Shown: positions 26,561 through 41,400, counted from the first letter of the stretch. The stretch is DNA of 64,000 bases from Xanthostigma xanthostigma (GCA_963575645.1 OY754466.1:32086001-32150000); one strand, 5' to 3'. The notes: generated from the letters alone by a model not told the origin. Made by a program: numbers and translations.

Positions 26561-29199
26561 ATTTGCACCTAATTGTCGTAAACCATGTAAAAACTGCTTG
26601 TCTGCGTGAAAATGATAGTCAATATTCAGTTTGCATTTTCTTATGAGAGAATGATCCAAACCTGAATGTTATAGTGTAAATAGACTTACCCTCATGAAAT
26701 AAAGCAATTTTGCCTATAAGGACTCATTTGCACCTAATTGTCGTAAAGCATGTAAAAACTGCTTGTCTGCGTTAAAATAATGGTTAATATGCAGTCTGCA
26801 TTTTCTTATGAGAGAATAATCCAAACCTGAATGTTATAGTGTAAATAGACTAACCTTCATGAAATAAAGCAATTTTGCCTATAAGGACCCATTTGCCCCT
26901 AATTGTCATAAAGCATGTAAAAACTACTTGTATGCGTTAAAATGATAGTAAATATGCAGTTTGCATTTTCTTATGAGAGAATGATCCAAACCTAAATGTT
27001 ATAGTGTAAATAGACTAACCCTCATGAAATAAAGCAATTTTGCCTATAAGGACTCATTTGCACCTAATTGTCGTAAAGCATGTAAAAACTGCTTGTCTGC
27101 GTTAAAATAATGGTTAATATGCAGTTTGCATTTTCTTATGAGAGAATGATCCAAACCTGAATGTTATAGTCTAAATAGACTTACCTTCATGAAATAAAGC
27201 AATTTTGCCTATAAGGACTTATTTGCCCCTAATTGTCATAAAGCATGTAAAAACTGCTTGTATGCGTTAAAATAATGGTTAATATGCAGTTTGCATTTTC
27301 TTATGAGAGAATGATACAAACCTGAATGTTATAGTGTAAATAGACTTACCCTCATGAAATAAAGCAATTTTGCCTATAAGGACTCATTATCCCCTAATTG
27401 TCATAAAGCATGTAAAAACTGCTTGTATGCGTTAAAATAATGGTTAATATGCAGATTGCATTTTCTTATGAGAGAATGATTCAAACCTGAATGTTATAGT
27501 GTAAATAGACTTACCCTCATGAAATAAAGCAATTTTGCCTATAAAGACTCATTTGCACCTAATTGTCGTAAAGCATGTAAAAACTGCTTGTCTGCGTTTA
27601 AATAATGGTTAATATGCAGTTTGCATTTTCTTATGACAGAAAGATCCAAACCTGAATTATATAGTGTAAATAGACTTACCCTTCATGAAGTAAAGAAATT
27701 TTGCCTATAAGGACTCATTTGCCCCTAATTGTCATAAAGCATGTAAAAACTGCTTGTATGCGTTAAAATAATGGTTAATATGCAGTTTGCATTTTCTTAT
27801 GAGAGAATGATCCAAACCTGAATGTTATAGTGAAAATAGACTTACCTTTGTAAAATAAAGCAATTTTGCCTATAAGGACTCATTTGCACGCAATTGTCGT
27901 GAAGCATGTAAAAACTGCTTGTCTGCGTTAAAATAATGGTTAATATGCAGTTTGCATTTTCTTATGAGAGAAATCCAAACCTGAATGTTATAGTGTAAAT
28001 AGACTAACTTTCATGAAATAAAGCAATTTTGCCTATAAGGACCCATTTGCCCCTAATTGTCATAAAGCATGTAAAAACTGCTTGTATGCGTTAAAATAAT
28101 GGTTAATATGCTGTTTGCATTTTCTTATGAGAGAATGATCCAAACCTAAATGTTATAGTGAAAATAGACTAATCTTTGTAAAATACCGCAATTTTGCCTA
28201 TAAGGACTCATTTGCACGCAATTGTCGTGAAGCATGTAAAAACTGCTTGTCTGCGTTAAAATAATGGTTAATATGCAGTTTACATTTTCTTATGAGAGAA
28301 CGATCCAAACCTGAATGTTATAGTGAAAATAGACTAATCTTTGTAAAATACCGCAATTTTGCCTATAAGGACTCATTTGCACGCAATTGTCGTGAAGCAT
28401 GTAAAAACTGCTTGTCTGCGTTAAAATAATGGTTAATATGCAGTTTACATTTTCTTATGAGAGAATGATCCAAACCTGAATGTTATAGTGTAAATAGACT
28501 TACCTTCATGAAATAAAACAATTTTGCCTATAAAGACTCATTTGCTTCTAATTGTCATAAAGCATGTAAAAACTGCTTGTCAGCGTTAAAAAAATGGTTA
28601 ATATGCAGTTTGCATTTTCTTATGAGAGAATGATCCAAACCTGAATGTTATAGTGTAAATAGACTTACCTTCATGAAATAAAGCAATTTTGCCTATAAGG
28701 ACTCATTTGCCCCTAATTGTCATAAAGCATGTAAAAACTGCTTGTATGCGTTAAAATAATGTATAATATGCAGTTTGCATTTTCTTATGAGAGAATGATC
28801 CAAACCTATATGTTATAGTGAAAATAGACTTACCTTTGTAAAATAAAGCAATTTTGCCTATAAGGACTCATTATCCCTTAATTGTCATAAAGCATGTAAA
28901 AACTGCTTGTATGCGTTAAAATAATGGTTAATTTGCACACTGCATTTTCTTATGAGAGAATGATCCAAACCTGAATGTTATAGTGTAAATAGACTTACCT
29001 TTGTAAAATAAAGCAATTTTGCCTATAAGGACTCATTTGCACGCAATTGTCGTAAAGCATGTAAAAACTGCTTCTCTGCGTTAAAATAATGGTTAATATG
29101 CAGTTTGCATTTTCTTATGAGAGAATGATCCAAACCTGAATGTTATAGTGAAAGTAGACTTACCTTTGTGAAATAAAACAATTTTGCCTTTAAGGACTT
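26561..29199. repeat. HOR unit H7, 16 monomers
   Basis: Order: B D E F G H I J K L a c d e f A. C is absent: B is followed directly by D at 26,726. E has the private change actacttg (about 26,925), shared with H9 and H10. f has ttaatttgcacac (about 28,931), shared with H10 and H12. K is the 2-base deleted form, I the gaattatatag form. Unit H10 has the same order and the same private changes at an offset of 15,675 bp. Confidence 0.92.
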
Positions 29200-30189
29200 A
29201 TTTGCACCTAATTGTCGTAAACCATGTAAAAACTGCTTGTCTGCGTGAAAATGATAGTCAATATTCAGTTTGCATTTTCTTATGAGAGAATGATCCAAAC
29301 CTGAATGTTATAGTGTAAATAGACTTACCCTCATGAAATAAAGCAATTTTGCCTATAAGGACTCATTTGCACCTAATTGTCATAAAGCATGTAAAAACTG
29401 CTTGTATGCGTTAAAATAATAGTTAATATGCAGTTTGCATTTCCTTGTGAGAGAATGATCCAAACCTGAATGTTATAGTGTAAGTAAACTTACCTTTATG
29501 AAATCAAGCAATTTCGCCTATAAGGACTCATTTGCACCTAATTGTCGTAAAGCATGTAAAAACTGCTTGTCTGCGTTAAAATAATGGTTAATATGCAGTC
29601 TGCATTTTCTTATGAGAGAATAATCCAAACCTGAATGTTATAGTGTAAATAGACTAACCTTCATGAAATAAAGCAATTTTGCCTATAAGGACCCATTTGC
29701 CCCTAATTGTCATAAAGCATGTAAAAACTGCTTGTATGCGTTAAAATGATAGTAAATATGCAGTTTGCATTTTCTTATGAGAGAATGATCCAAACCTAAA
29801 TGTTATAGTGTAAATAGACTAACCCTCATGAAATAAAGCAATTTTGCCTATAAGGACTCATTTGCACCTAATTGTCGTAAAGCATGTAAAAACTGCTTGT
29901 CTGCGTTAAAATAATGGTTAATATGCAGTTTGCATTTTCTTATGAGAGAATGATCCAAACCTGAATGTTATAGTCTAAATAGACTTACCTTCATGAAATA
30001 AAGCAATTTTGCCTATAAGGACTTATTTGCCCCTAATTGTCATAAAGCATGTAAAAACTGCTTGTATGCGTTAAAATAATGGTTAACATGCAGTTTGCAT
30101 TTTCTTATGAGAGAATGATACAAACCTGAATGTTATAGTGTAAATAGACTTACCCTCATGAAATAAAGCAATTTTGCCTATAAGGACTC

Positions 30190-30353
30190 ATTATCCCCTA
30201 ATTGTCATAAAGCATGTAAAAACTGCTTGTATGCGTTAAAATAATGGTTAATATGCAGTTTGCATTTTTATATGAGAGAATGATCCAAACCTGAATGTTA
30301 TAGTGTAAATAGACTTACCTTCATGAAATAAAGCAATTTTGCCAAAAGGACTC
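30190..30353. repeat. Fused monomer H/M, second type (also at 45,864 and 51,142)
   Basis: The head is attatcccc and the tail is M (tttttatatgag, ccaaaagg). It differs from the 3,629 type by cccc for cctt and by the preceding ggactc. It follows the G monomer with ggttaacatg in all three places. Its exchange lies between monomer positions 34 and 70. Confidence 0.88.
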
Positions 30354-30518
30354 ATTTGCACCTAATTGTCATAAAGCATGTAAAATATGCTTGTATGCGT
30401 TAAAATGATAGTAAATATGCAGTTTGCATTTTCTTATGAGAGAATGATCCAAACCTGAATGGTATAGTGAAAATAGACTAACCTTTGTAAAATAAAGCAA
30501 TTTTGCCTATAAGGACTC
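30354..30518. repeat. Fused monomer N/X (also at 46,028)
   Basis: The head is N (taaaatatgc, gatagtaaatatgc) and the tail is X (gaatggtatag, gaaaat, aacctttg). It jumps from N to Y and so removes O through W. The identical fusion at 46,028-46,192 is part of the 7.35-kb duplication, whereas H13 has an intact N in the same place. Confidence 0.9.
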
Positions 30519-30683
30519 ATTATCCCCTAATTGTCATAAAGCATGTAAAAACTGCTTGTATGCGTTAAAATAATGATTAATATGCAGTTTGCATTTTCTT
30601 ATGTGAGAACGATCCAAACCTGAATGTTATAGTGAAAATAGACTAACCTTCATGAAATAAAGCAATTTTGCCTATAAGGACCC

Positions 30684-30848
30684 ATTTGCTCCTAATTGTC
30701 ATAAAACATGTAAAAACTGCTTGTATGCGTTAAAATAATTGTTAATATGCAGTTTGCATTTTCTTATGAGAGAACGATCAAAACCTGAATTTTATAGTGG
30801 AAATACACTTACCTTCATAAAATAAAGCAATTTTGCCTATAAGGACTT
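30684..30848. repeat. Fused monomer Z/h and repeated i
   Basis: The head is Z (tgctcct, aaaacatg) and the tail is h (atcaaaacc, gtggaaatacac, ttcataaaat). An i monomer follows, then g h i, so the h-tail/i pair occurs twice 495 bp apart (three monomers). This is the right-hand breakpoint of the 7.35-kb duplication. Confidence 0.9.
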
Positions 30849-32993
30849 ATTTGCTCCTAATTGTCAGAAAGCATGTAAAAACTGCTTGTATGCGTTAAAA
30901 TAATGGTTAATATGCAGTTTGCATTTTCTTATGAAAGAATGATCCAAACCTGAATGTTATAGTGTAAATAGACTTACCCTCATGAAATAAAGCAATTTTG
31001 CCTATAAGGACTTATTTGCACCTAATTGTCATAAAGCATGTAAAAACTGCATGTAAGCGTTAAAATGATAGTAAATATGCAGTTTGCATTTTCTTATGAG
31101 AGAATGATCCAAACGTAATTGTTATAGTGTAAATAGACTAACCCTCATGAAATAAAGCAATTTTGCCTATAAAGACTCATTTACACCTAATTGTCGTAAA
31201 GCATGTAAAAACTGCTTGTCTGCGTTAAAATAATTGTTAATATGCAGTTTGCATTTTCTTATGAGAGAATGATCAAAACCTGAATTTTATAGTGGAAATA
31301 CACTTACCTTCATAAAATAAAGCAATTTTGCCTATAAGGACTTATTTGCTCCTAATTGTCAGAAAGCATGTAAAAACTGCTTGTATGCGTTAAAATAATG
31401 GTTAATATGCAGTTTGCATTTTCTTATGAAAGAATGATCCAAACCTGAATGTTATAGTGTAAATAGACTTACCCTCATGAAATAAAGCAATTTTGCCTAT
31501 AAGGACTCATTTGCACCTAATTGTCGTAAAGCATGTAAAAACTGCTTGTAAGGGATAAAATAATGGTTAATATGCAGTTTGCATTTTCTTATGAGAGAAT
31601 GATCCAAACCTGAATGTTATAGTCTAAATAGACTTACCTTAATGAAATAAAGCAATTTTGCCTATACGGACTCATTTGCCCCTAATTGTCATAAAGCATG
31701 TAAAAACTGCTTGTATGCGTTAAAATAATGGTTAATATGCAGTTTGCATGTTCTTATGAGAGAACGATCCAAACCTGAATGTTATAGTGAAAATAGACTT
31801 ACCTTCATGAAATAAAGCAATTTTGCCTATAAGGACTCATTTGCCCCTAATTGTCATAAAGCATGTAAAAACTGCTTGTATGCGTTAAAATAATGTATAA
31901 TATGCAGTTTGCATTTTCTTATGAGAGAATGATCCAAACCTGAATGTTATAGTGAAAATAGACTAACCTTTGTAAAATAAAGCAATTTTGCCTATAAGGA
32001 CTCATTATCCCCTAATTGTCATAAAGCATGTAAAAACTGCTTGTATGCGTTAAAATAATGGTTAATATGCAGTTTGCATTTTCTTATGTGAGAACGATCC
32101 AAACCTGAATGTTATAGTGAAAATAGACTAACCTTCATGAAATAAAGCAATTTTGCCTATAAGGACCCATTTGCTCCTAATTGTCATAAAACATGTAAAA
32201 ACTGCTTGTATGCGTTAAAATAATTGTTAATATGCAGTTTGCATTTTCTTATGAGAGAACGATCCAAACCTGAATGTTATAGTGAAAATAGACTAACCTT
32301 TGTAAAATAACGCAATTTTGCCTATAAGGACTCATTTGCACGCAATTGTCGTGAAGCATGTAAAAACTGCTTGTCTGCGTTAAAATAATGGTTAATATGC
32401 AGTTTACATTTTCTTATGAGAGAATGATCCAAACCTGAATGTTATAGTGTAAATAGACTTACCTTCATGAAATAAAACAATTTTGCCTATAAAGACTCAT
32501 TTGCTTCTAATTGTCATAAAGCATGTAAAAACTGCTTGTCAGCGTTAAAAAAATGGTTAATATGCAGTTTGCATTTTCTTATGAGAGAATGATCCAAACC
32601 TGAATGTTATAGTGTAAATAGACTTACCTTCATGAAATAAAGCAATTTTGCCTATAAGGACTCATTTGCCCCTAATTGTCATAAAGCATGTAAAAACTGC
32701 TTGTATGCGTTAAAATAATGTATAATATGCAGTTTGCATTTTCTTATGAGAGAATGATCCAAACCTATATGTTATAGTGAAAATAGACTTACCTTTGTAA
32801 AATAAAGCAATTTTGCCTATAAGGACTCATTATCCCTTAATTGTCATTAAGCATGTAAAAACTGCTTGTATGCGTTAAAATAATGGTTAATATGCACACT
32901 GCATTTTCTTATGAGAGAATGATCCAAACCTGAATGTTATAGTGTAAATAGACTTACCTTTGTAAAATAAAGCAATTTTGCCTATAAGGACTC

Positions 32994-33323
32994 ATTTGCA
33001 CGCAATTGTCGTAAAGCATGTAAAAACTGCTTCTCTGCGTTAAAATAATGGTTAATATGCAGTTTGCATTTTCTTATGAGAGAACGATCCAAACCTGAAT
33101 GTTATAGTGAAAATAGACTAACCGTCATGAAATAAAGCAATTTTGCCTATAAGGACCCATTTGCTCCTAATTGTCATAAAACATGTAAAAACTGCTTGTA
33201 TGCGTTAAAATAATTGTTAATATGCAGTTTGCATTTTCTTATGAGAGAATGATCCAAACCTGAATGTTATAGTGTAAATAGACTTACCCTCATGAAATAA
33301 AGCAATTTTGCCTATAAGGACTC
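32994..33323. repeat. Adjacent fused monomers A/Y and Z/B
   Basis: 32,994-33,158 has an A head (cttctctgcg) and a Y-like tail (agaacgatcc, gaaaat, actaaccgtc, ggaccc). 33,159-33,323 has a Z head (tgctcct, aaaacatg, ataattgtt) and a B tail (gaatgatcc, taccctc). Between f and C the normal A B pair has thus been replaced by A/Y Z/B, as if a Y-Z stretch was pasted across the A-B boundary with no net change in monomer number. Confidence 0.88.
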
Positions 33324-33818
33324 ATTTGCACCTAATTGTCATAAAGCATGTAAAAACTGCTTGTATGCGTTAAAATAATAGTTAATATGCAGTTTGCATT
33401 TCCTTGTGAGAGAATGATCCAAACCTGAATGTTATAGTGTAAGTAAACTTACCTTTATGAAATCAAGCAATTTCGCCTATAAGGACTCATTTGCACCTAA
33501 TTGTCGTAAAGCATGTAAAAACTGCTTGTCTGCGTTAAAATAATGGTTAATATGCAGTCTGCATTTTCTTATGAGAGAATAATCCAAACCTGAATGTTAT
33601 AGTGTAAATAGACTAACCTTCATGAAATAAACCAATTTTGCCTATAAGGACCCATTTGCCCCTAATTTTCATAAAGCATGTAAAAACTGCTTGTATGCGT
33701 TAAAATGATAGTAAATATGCAGTTTGCATTTTCTTATGAGAGAATGATCCAAACCTAAATGTTATAGTGTAAATAGACTAACCCTCATGAAATAAAGCAA
33801 TTTTGCCTATAAGGACTC

Positions 33819-36800
33819 ATTTGCACCCAATTGTCGTAAAGCATGTAAAAACTGCTTGTCTGCGTTAAAATAATGGTTAATATGCAGTTTGCATTTTCTT
33901 ATGAGAGAATGATCTAAACCTGAATGTTATAGTCTAAATAGACTTACCTTCATGAAATAAAGCAATTTTGCCTATAAGGACCTATTTGCCCCTAATTGTC
34001 ATAAAGCATGTAAAAACTGCTTGTATGCGTTAAAATAATGGTTAATATGCAGTTTGCATTTTCTTATGAGAGAATGATACAAACCTGAATGTTATAGTGT
34101 AAATAGACTTACCCTCATGAAATAAAGCAATTTTGCCTATAAGGACTCATTATCCCCTAATTGTCATAAAGCATGTAAAAACTGCTTGTATGCGTTAAAA
34201 TAATGGTTAATATGCAGATTGCATTTTCTTATGAGAGAATGATTCAAACCTGAATGTTATAGTGTAAATAGACTTACCCTCATGAAATAAAGCAATTTTG
34301 CCTATAAAGACTCATTTGCACCTAATTGTCGTAAAGCATGTAAAAACTGCTTGTCTGCGTTTAAATAATGGTTAATATGCAGTTTGCATTTTCTTATGAC
34401 AGAAAGATCCAAACCTGAATGTTATAGTGTAAATAGACTAACCCTTCATGAAATAAAGAAATTTTGCCTATAAGGACTCATTTGCCCCTAATTGTCATAA
34501 AGCATGTAAAAACTGCTTGTATGCGTTAAAATAATGGTTAATATGCAGTTTGCATTTTCTTATGAGAGAATGATCCAAACCTGAATGTTATAGTGAAAAT
34601 AGACTTACCTTTGTAAAATAAAGCAATTTTGCCTATAAGGACTCATTTGCACGCAATTGTCGTGAAGCATGTAAAAACTGCTTGTCTGCGTTTAAATAAT
34701 GGTTAATATGCAGTTTGCATTTTCTTATGACAGAAATATCCAAACCTGAATGTTATAGTGTAAATAGACTAACTTTCATGAAATAAAGCAATTTTGCCTA
34801 TAAGGACCCATTTGCCCCTAATTGTCATAAAGCATGTAAAAACTGCTTGTATGCGTTAAAATAATGGTTAATATGCTGTTTGCATTTTCTTATGAGAGAA
34901 TGATCCAAACCTAAATGTTATAGTGTAAATAGACTAACCCTCATGAAATAAAGCAATTTTGCTTATAAAGACTCATTTGCACCTAATTGTCATAAAGCAT
35001 GTAAAAACAGCTTGTATGCGTTAAAATAATGGTTAATATGCAGTTTGCATTTTTATATGAGAGAATGATCCAAACCTGAATGTTATAGTGTAAATAGACT
35101 TACCTTCATGAAATAAAGCAATTTTGCCAAAAGGACTCATTTGCACCTAATTGTCATAAAGCATGTAAAATATGCTTGTATGCGTTAAAATGATAGTAAA
35201 TATGCAGTTTGCATTTTCTTATGAGAGAATGATCCAAACCTGAATGTTATAGTGTAAATAGACTTACCCTCATGAAATAAAGCAATTTTGCTTATAAAGA
35301 CTCATTTGCACCTAATTGTCATAAAGCATGTAAAAACAGCTTGTATGCGTTAAAATAATGGTTAATATGCAGTTTGCATTTTCTTATGAGAGAATGATCC
35401 AAACCTGAATGTTATAGTGTAAATAGACTTACCTTCAGGAAATAAAGCAATTTTGCCTATAAGGACTTATTTGCCCCTAATTGTCATAAAGCATGTAAAA
35501 ACTGCTTGTATGCGTTAAAATAATGGTTAATAAGCAGTTTGCATTTTCTTATGAGAGAATGATCCAAACCTGAATGTTATAGTGTAAATAGACTTACCTT
35601 TGTAAAATAAATGAATTTTGCCTATAAGGACTCATTTGCCCGCAATTGTCGTGAAGCATGTAAAAACTGCTTGTCTGCGTTTAAATAATGGTTAATATGC
35701 AGTTTGCATTTTCTTATGAGATAAAGATCCAAACCTGAATGTTATAGTGTAAATAGACTTACCTTTCATGAAATAAAGCAATTTTGCCTATAAGGACTCA
35801 TTTGCCCCTAATTGTCATAAAGCATGTAAAAACTGCTTGTATGCGTTAAAATAATGGTCAATATGCAGTTTACATTTTCTTATGAGAGAATGATCCAAAC
35901 CTGAATGTTATAGTGTAAATAGACTTACCTTCAGGAAATAAAGCAATTTTGCCTATAAGGACTTATTTGCCCCTAATTGTCATAAAGCATGTAAAAACTG
36001 CTTGTATGCGTTTAAATAATGGTTAATATGCAGTTTGCATTTTCTTATGAGATAAAGATCCAAACCTGAATGTTATAGTGTAAATAGACTTGCCCTCATG
36101 AAATAAAGCAATATTGCCTATAAGGACTCATTTGCACCTACTTGTCGTAAAGCATGTAAAAACTGCTTGTCTGCGTTAAAATAATGGTTAATATGCAGTT
36201 TGCATGTTCTTATGAGAGAACGATCCAAACCTGAATGTTATAGTGAAAATAGACTTACCTTCATGAAATAAAGCAATTTTGCCTATAAGGACTCATTTGC
36301 CCCTAATTGTCATAAAGCATGTAAAAACTGCTTGTATGCGTTAAAATAATGTATAATATGCAGTTTGCATTTTCTTATGAGAGAATGATCCAAACCTGAA
36401 TGGTATAGTGAAAATAGACTAACCTTTGTAAAATAAAGCAATTTTGCCTATAAGGACTCATTATCCCCTAATTGTCATAAAGCATGTAAAAACTGCTTGT
36501 ATGCGTTAAAATAATGCTTAATATGCAGTTTGCATTTTCTTATGTGAGAACGATCCAAACCTGAATGTTATAGTGAAAATAGACTAACCTTCATGAAATA
36601 AAGCAATTTTGCCTATAAGGACCCATTTGCTCCTAATTGTCATAAAACATGTAAAAACTGCTTGTATGCGTTAAAATAATTGTTAATATGCAGTTTGCAT
36701 TTTCTTATGAGAGAACGATCCAAACCTGAATGTTATAGTGAAAATAGACTAATCTTTGTAAAATACCGCAATTTTGCCTATAAGGACTCATTTGCACGCA

Positions 36801-38439
36801 ATTGTCGTGAAGCATGTAAAAACTGCTTGTCTGCGTTAAAATAATGGTTAATATGCAGTTTACATTTTCTTATGAGAGAATGATCCAAACCTGAATGTTA
36901 TAGTGTAAATAGACTTACCTTCATGAAATAAAACAATTTTGCCTATAAAGACTCATTTGCTTCTAATTGTCATAAAGCATGTAAAAACTGCTTGTCAGCG
37001 TTAAAAAAATGGTTAATATGCAGTTTGCATTTTCTTATGAGAGAATGATCCAAACCTGAATGTTATAGTGTAAATAGACTTACCTTCATGAAATAAAGCA
37101 ATTTTGCCTATAAGGACTCATTTGCCCCTAATTGTCATAAAGCATGTAAAAACTGCTTGTATGCGTTTAAATAATGTATAATATGCAGTTTGCATTTTCT
37201 TATGAGAGAATGATCCAAACCTATATGTTATAGTGAAAATAGACTTACCTTTGTAAAATAAAGCAATTTTGCCTATAAGGACTCATTATCCCTTAATTGT
37301 CATAAAGCATGTAAAAACTGCTTGTATGCGTTAAAATAATGGTTAATATGCACACTGCATTTTCTTATGAGAGAATGATCCAAACCTGAATGTTATAGTG
37401 TAAATAGACTTACCTTTGTAAAATAAAGCAATTTTGCCTATAAGGACTCATTTGCACGCAATTGTCGTAAAGCATGTAAAAACTGCTTCTCTGCGTTAAA
37501 ATAATGGTTAATATGCAGTTTGCATTTTCTTATGAGAGAATGATCCAAACCTGAATGTTATAGTGAAAGTAGACTTACCTTTGTGAAATAAAACAATTTT
37601 GCCTTTAAGGACTTATTTGCACCTAATTGTCGTAAACCATGTAAAAACTGCTTGTCTGCGTGAAAATGATAGTCAATATTCAGTTTGCATTTTCTTATGA
37701 GAGAATGATCCAAACCTGAATGTTATAGTGTAAATAGACTTACCCTCATGAAATAAAGCAATTTTGCCTATAAGGACTCATTTGCACCTAATTGTCGTAA
37801 AGCATGTAAAAACTGCTTGTCTGCGTTAAAATAATGGTTAATATGCAGTCTGCATTTTCTTATGAGAGAATAATCCAAACCTGAATGTTATAGTGTAAAT
37901 AGACTAACCTTCATGAAATAAAGCAATTTTGCCTATAAGGACCCATTTGCCCCTAATTGTCATAAAGCATGTAAAAACTACTTGTATGCGTTAAAATGAT
38001 AGTAAATATGCAGTTTGCATTTTCTTATGAGAGAATGATCCAAACCTAAATGTTATAGTGTAAATAGACTAACCCTCATGAAATAAAGCAATTTTGCTTA
38101 TAAGGACTCATTTGCACCTAATTGTCGTAAAGCATGTAAAAACTGCTTGTCTGCGTTAAAATAATGGTTAATATGCAGTTTGCATTTTCTTATGAGAGAA
38201 TGATCCAAACCTGAATGTTATAGTCTAAATAGACTTACCTTCATGAAATAAAGCAATTTTGCCTATAAGGACTTATTTGCCCCTAATTGTCATAAAGCAT
38301 GTAAAAACTGCTTGTATGCGTTAAAATAATGGTTAATATGCAGTTTGCATTTTCTTATGAGAGAATGATACAAACCTGAATGTTATAGTGTAAATAGACT
38401 TACCCTCATGAAATAAAGCAATTTTGCCTATAAGGACTC
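33819..38439. repeat. 4,621-bp tandem duplication, copy 1
   Basis: Copy 1 runs from F (33,819) through A, B, D, E, F and G to 38,439 and is followed directly by copy 2. Equivalent landmarks lie exactly 4,621 bp apart: cttgccctc in S at 36,090 and 40,711, aatgctta in Y at 36,516 and 41,137, the T/W fusion at 36,130 and 40,751. These changes are not seen elsewhere in the window. The unit is 28 monomers plus one base. Confidence 0.95.
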
Positions 38440-41400
38440 ATTTGCACCCAATTGTCGTAAAGCATGTAAAAACTGCTTGTCTGCGTTAAAATAATGGTTA
38501 ATATGCAGTTTGCATTTTCTTATGAGAGAATGATCTAAACCTGAATGTTATAGTCTAAATAGACTTACCTTCATGAAATAAAGCAATTTTGCCTATAAGG
38601 ACCTATTTGCCCCTAATTGTCATAAAGCATGTAAAAACTGCTTGTATGCGTTAAAATAATGGTTAATATGCAGTTTGCATTTTCTTATGAGAGAATGATA
38701 CAAACCTGAATGTTATAGTGTAAATAGACTTACCCTCATGAAATAAAGCAATTTTGCCTATAAGGACTCATTATCCCCTAATTGTCATAAAGCATGTAAA
38801 AACTGCTTGTATGCGTTAAAATAATGGTTAATATGCAGATTGCATTTTCTTATGAGAGAATGATTCAAACCTGAATGTTATAGTGTAAATAGACTTACCC
38901 TCATGAAATAAAGCAATTTTGCCTATAAAGACTCATTTGCACCTAATTGTCGTAAAGCATGTAAAAACTGCTTGTCTGCGTTTAAATAATGGTTAATATG
39001 CAGTTTGCATTTTCTTATGACAGAAAGATCCAAACCTGAATGTTATAGTGTAAATAGACTAACCCTTCATGAAATAAAGAAATTTTGCCTATAAGGACTC
39101 ATTTGCCCCTAATTGTCATAAAGCATGTAAAAACTGCTTGTATGCGTTAAAATAATGGTTAATATGCAGTTTGCATTTTCTTATGAGAGAATGATCCAAA
39201 CCTGAATGTTATAGTGAAAATAGACTTACCTTTGTAAAATAAAGCAATTTTGCCTATAAGGACTCATTTGCACGCAATTGTCGTGAAGCATGTAAAAACT
39301 GCTTGTCTGCGTTTAAATAATGGTTAATATGCAGTTTGCATTTTCTTATGACAGAAATATCCAAACCTGAATGTTATAGTGTAAATAGACTAACTTTCAT
39401 GAAATAAAGCAATTTTGCCTATAAGGACCCATTTGCCCCTAATTGTCATAAAGCATGTAAAAACTGCTTGTATGCGTTAAAATAATGGTTAATATGCTGT
39501 TTGCATTTTCTTATGAGAGAATGATCCAAACCTAAATGTTATAGTGTAAATAGACTAACCCTCATGAAATAAAGCAATTTTGCTTATAAAGACTCATTTG
39601 CACCTAATTGTCATAAAGCATGTAAAAACAGCTTGTATGCGTTAAAATAATGGTTAATATGCAGTTTGCATTTTTATATGAGAGAATGATCCAAACCTGA
39701 ATGTTATAGTGTAAATAGACTTACCTTCATGAAATAAAGCAATTTTGCCAAAAGGACTCATTTGCACCTAATTGTCATAAAGCATGTAAAATATGCTTGT
39801 ATGCGTTAAAATGATAGTAAATATGCAGTTTGCATTTTCTTATGAGAGAATGATCCAAACCTGAATGTTATAGTGTAAATAGACTTACCCTCATGAAATA
39901 AAGCAATTTTGCTTATAAAGACTCATTTGCACCTAATTGTCATAAAGCATGTAAAAACAGCTTGTATGCGTTAAAATAATGGTTAATATGCAGTTTGCAT
40001 TTTCTTATGAGAGAATGATCCAAACCTGAATGTTATAGTGTAAATAGACTTACCTTCAGGAAATAAAGCAATTTTGCCTATAAGGACTTATTTGCCCCTA
40101 ATTGTCATAAAGCATGTAAAAACTGCTTGTATGCGTTAAAATAATGGTTAATAAGCAGTTTGCATTTTCTTATGAGAGAATGATCCAAACCTGAATGTTA
40201 TAGTGTAAATAGACTTACCTTTGTAAAATAAATGAATTTTGCCTATAAGGACTCATTTGCCCGCAATTGTCGTGAAGCATGTAAAAACTGCTTGTATGCG
40301 TTTAAATAATGGTTAATATGCAGTTTGCATTTTCTTATGAGATAAAGATCCAAACCTGAATGTTATAGTGTAAATAGACTTACCTTTCATGAAATAAAGC
40401 AATTTTGCCTATAAGGACTCATTTGCCCCTAATTGTCATAAAGCATGTAAAAACTGCTTGTATGCGTTAAAATAATGGTCAATATGCAGTTTACATTTTC
40501 TTATGAGAGAATGATCCAAACCTGAATGTTATAGTGTAAATAGACTTACCTTCAGGAAATAAAGCAATTTTGCCTATAAGGACTTATTTGCCCCTAATTG
40601 TCATAAAGCATGTAAAAACTGCTTGTATGCGTTTAAATAATGGTTAATATGCAGTTTGCATTTTCTTATGAGATAAAGATCCAAACCTGAATGTTATAGT
40701 GTAAATAGACTTGCCCTCATGAAATAAAGCAATATTGCCTATAAGGACTCATTTGCACCTACTTGTCGTAAAGCATGTAAAAACTGCTTGTCTGCGTTAA
40801 AATAATGGTTAATATGCAGTTTGCATGTTCTTATGAGAGAACGATCCAAACCTGAATGTTATAGTGAAAATAGACTTACCTTCATGAAATAAAGCAATTT
40901 TGCCTATAAGGACTCATTTGCCCCTAATTGTCATAAAGCATGTAAAAACTGCTTGTATGCGTTAAAATAATGTATAATATGCAGTTTGCATTTTCTTATG
41001 AGAGAATGATCCAAACCTGAATGGTATAGTGAAAATAGACTAACCTTTGTAAAATAAAGCAATTTTGCCTATAAGGACTCATTATCCCCTAATTGTCATA
41101 AAGCATGTAAAAACTGCTTGTATGCGTTAAAATAATGCTTAATATGCAGTTTGCATTTTCTTATGTGAGAACGATCCAAACCTGAATGTTATAGTGAAAA
41201 TAGACTAACCTTCATGAAATAAAGCAATTTTGCCTATAAGGACCCATTTGCTCCTAATTGTCATAAAACATGTAAAAACTGCTTGTATGCGTTAAAATAA
41301 TTGTTAATATGCAGTTTGCATTTTCTTATGAGAGAACGATCCAAACCTGAATGTTATAGTGAAAATAGACTAATCTTTGTAAAATACCGCAATTTTGCCT

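Larger units (their letters stand above)
23431..30779. repeat. 7.35-kb segmental duplication, copy 1
   Basis: From the J-like part of the H/J fusion through K-S, T/W, X-A, all of H7, and the front of H8, the monomer order and private changes match 39,106-46,453 at offset 15,675 bp (95 monomers; 15,674 after a one-base deletion). Shared rare markers include actacttg in E, ttaatttgcacac in f, ggttaacatg in G, and the H/M and N/X fusions. It ends at 30,779, where h-like bases begin inside a Z-headed monomer. Confidence 0.93.
29200..37614. repeat. HOR unit H8, 51 monomers (composite)
   Basis: Order: B C D E F G, H/M fusion (30,190-30,353), N/X fusion (30,354-30,518), Y, Z/h fusion (30,684-30,848), i, g h i, V W X Y Z c d e f, A/Y fusion (32,994-33,158), Z/B fusion (33,159-33,323), C D E F G H I J K L M N O P Q R S, T/W fusion (36,130-36,294), X Y Z c d e f A. 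The A/Y and Z/B fusions destroy the B landmark, so this is two or more units joined. G has ggttaacatg (30,081), shared with H11 and H13. From F at 33,819 the unit enters the 4,621-bp tandem duplication. Confidence 0.9.
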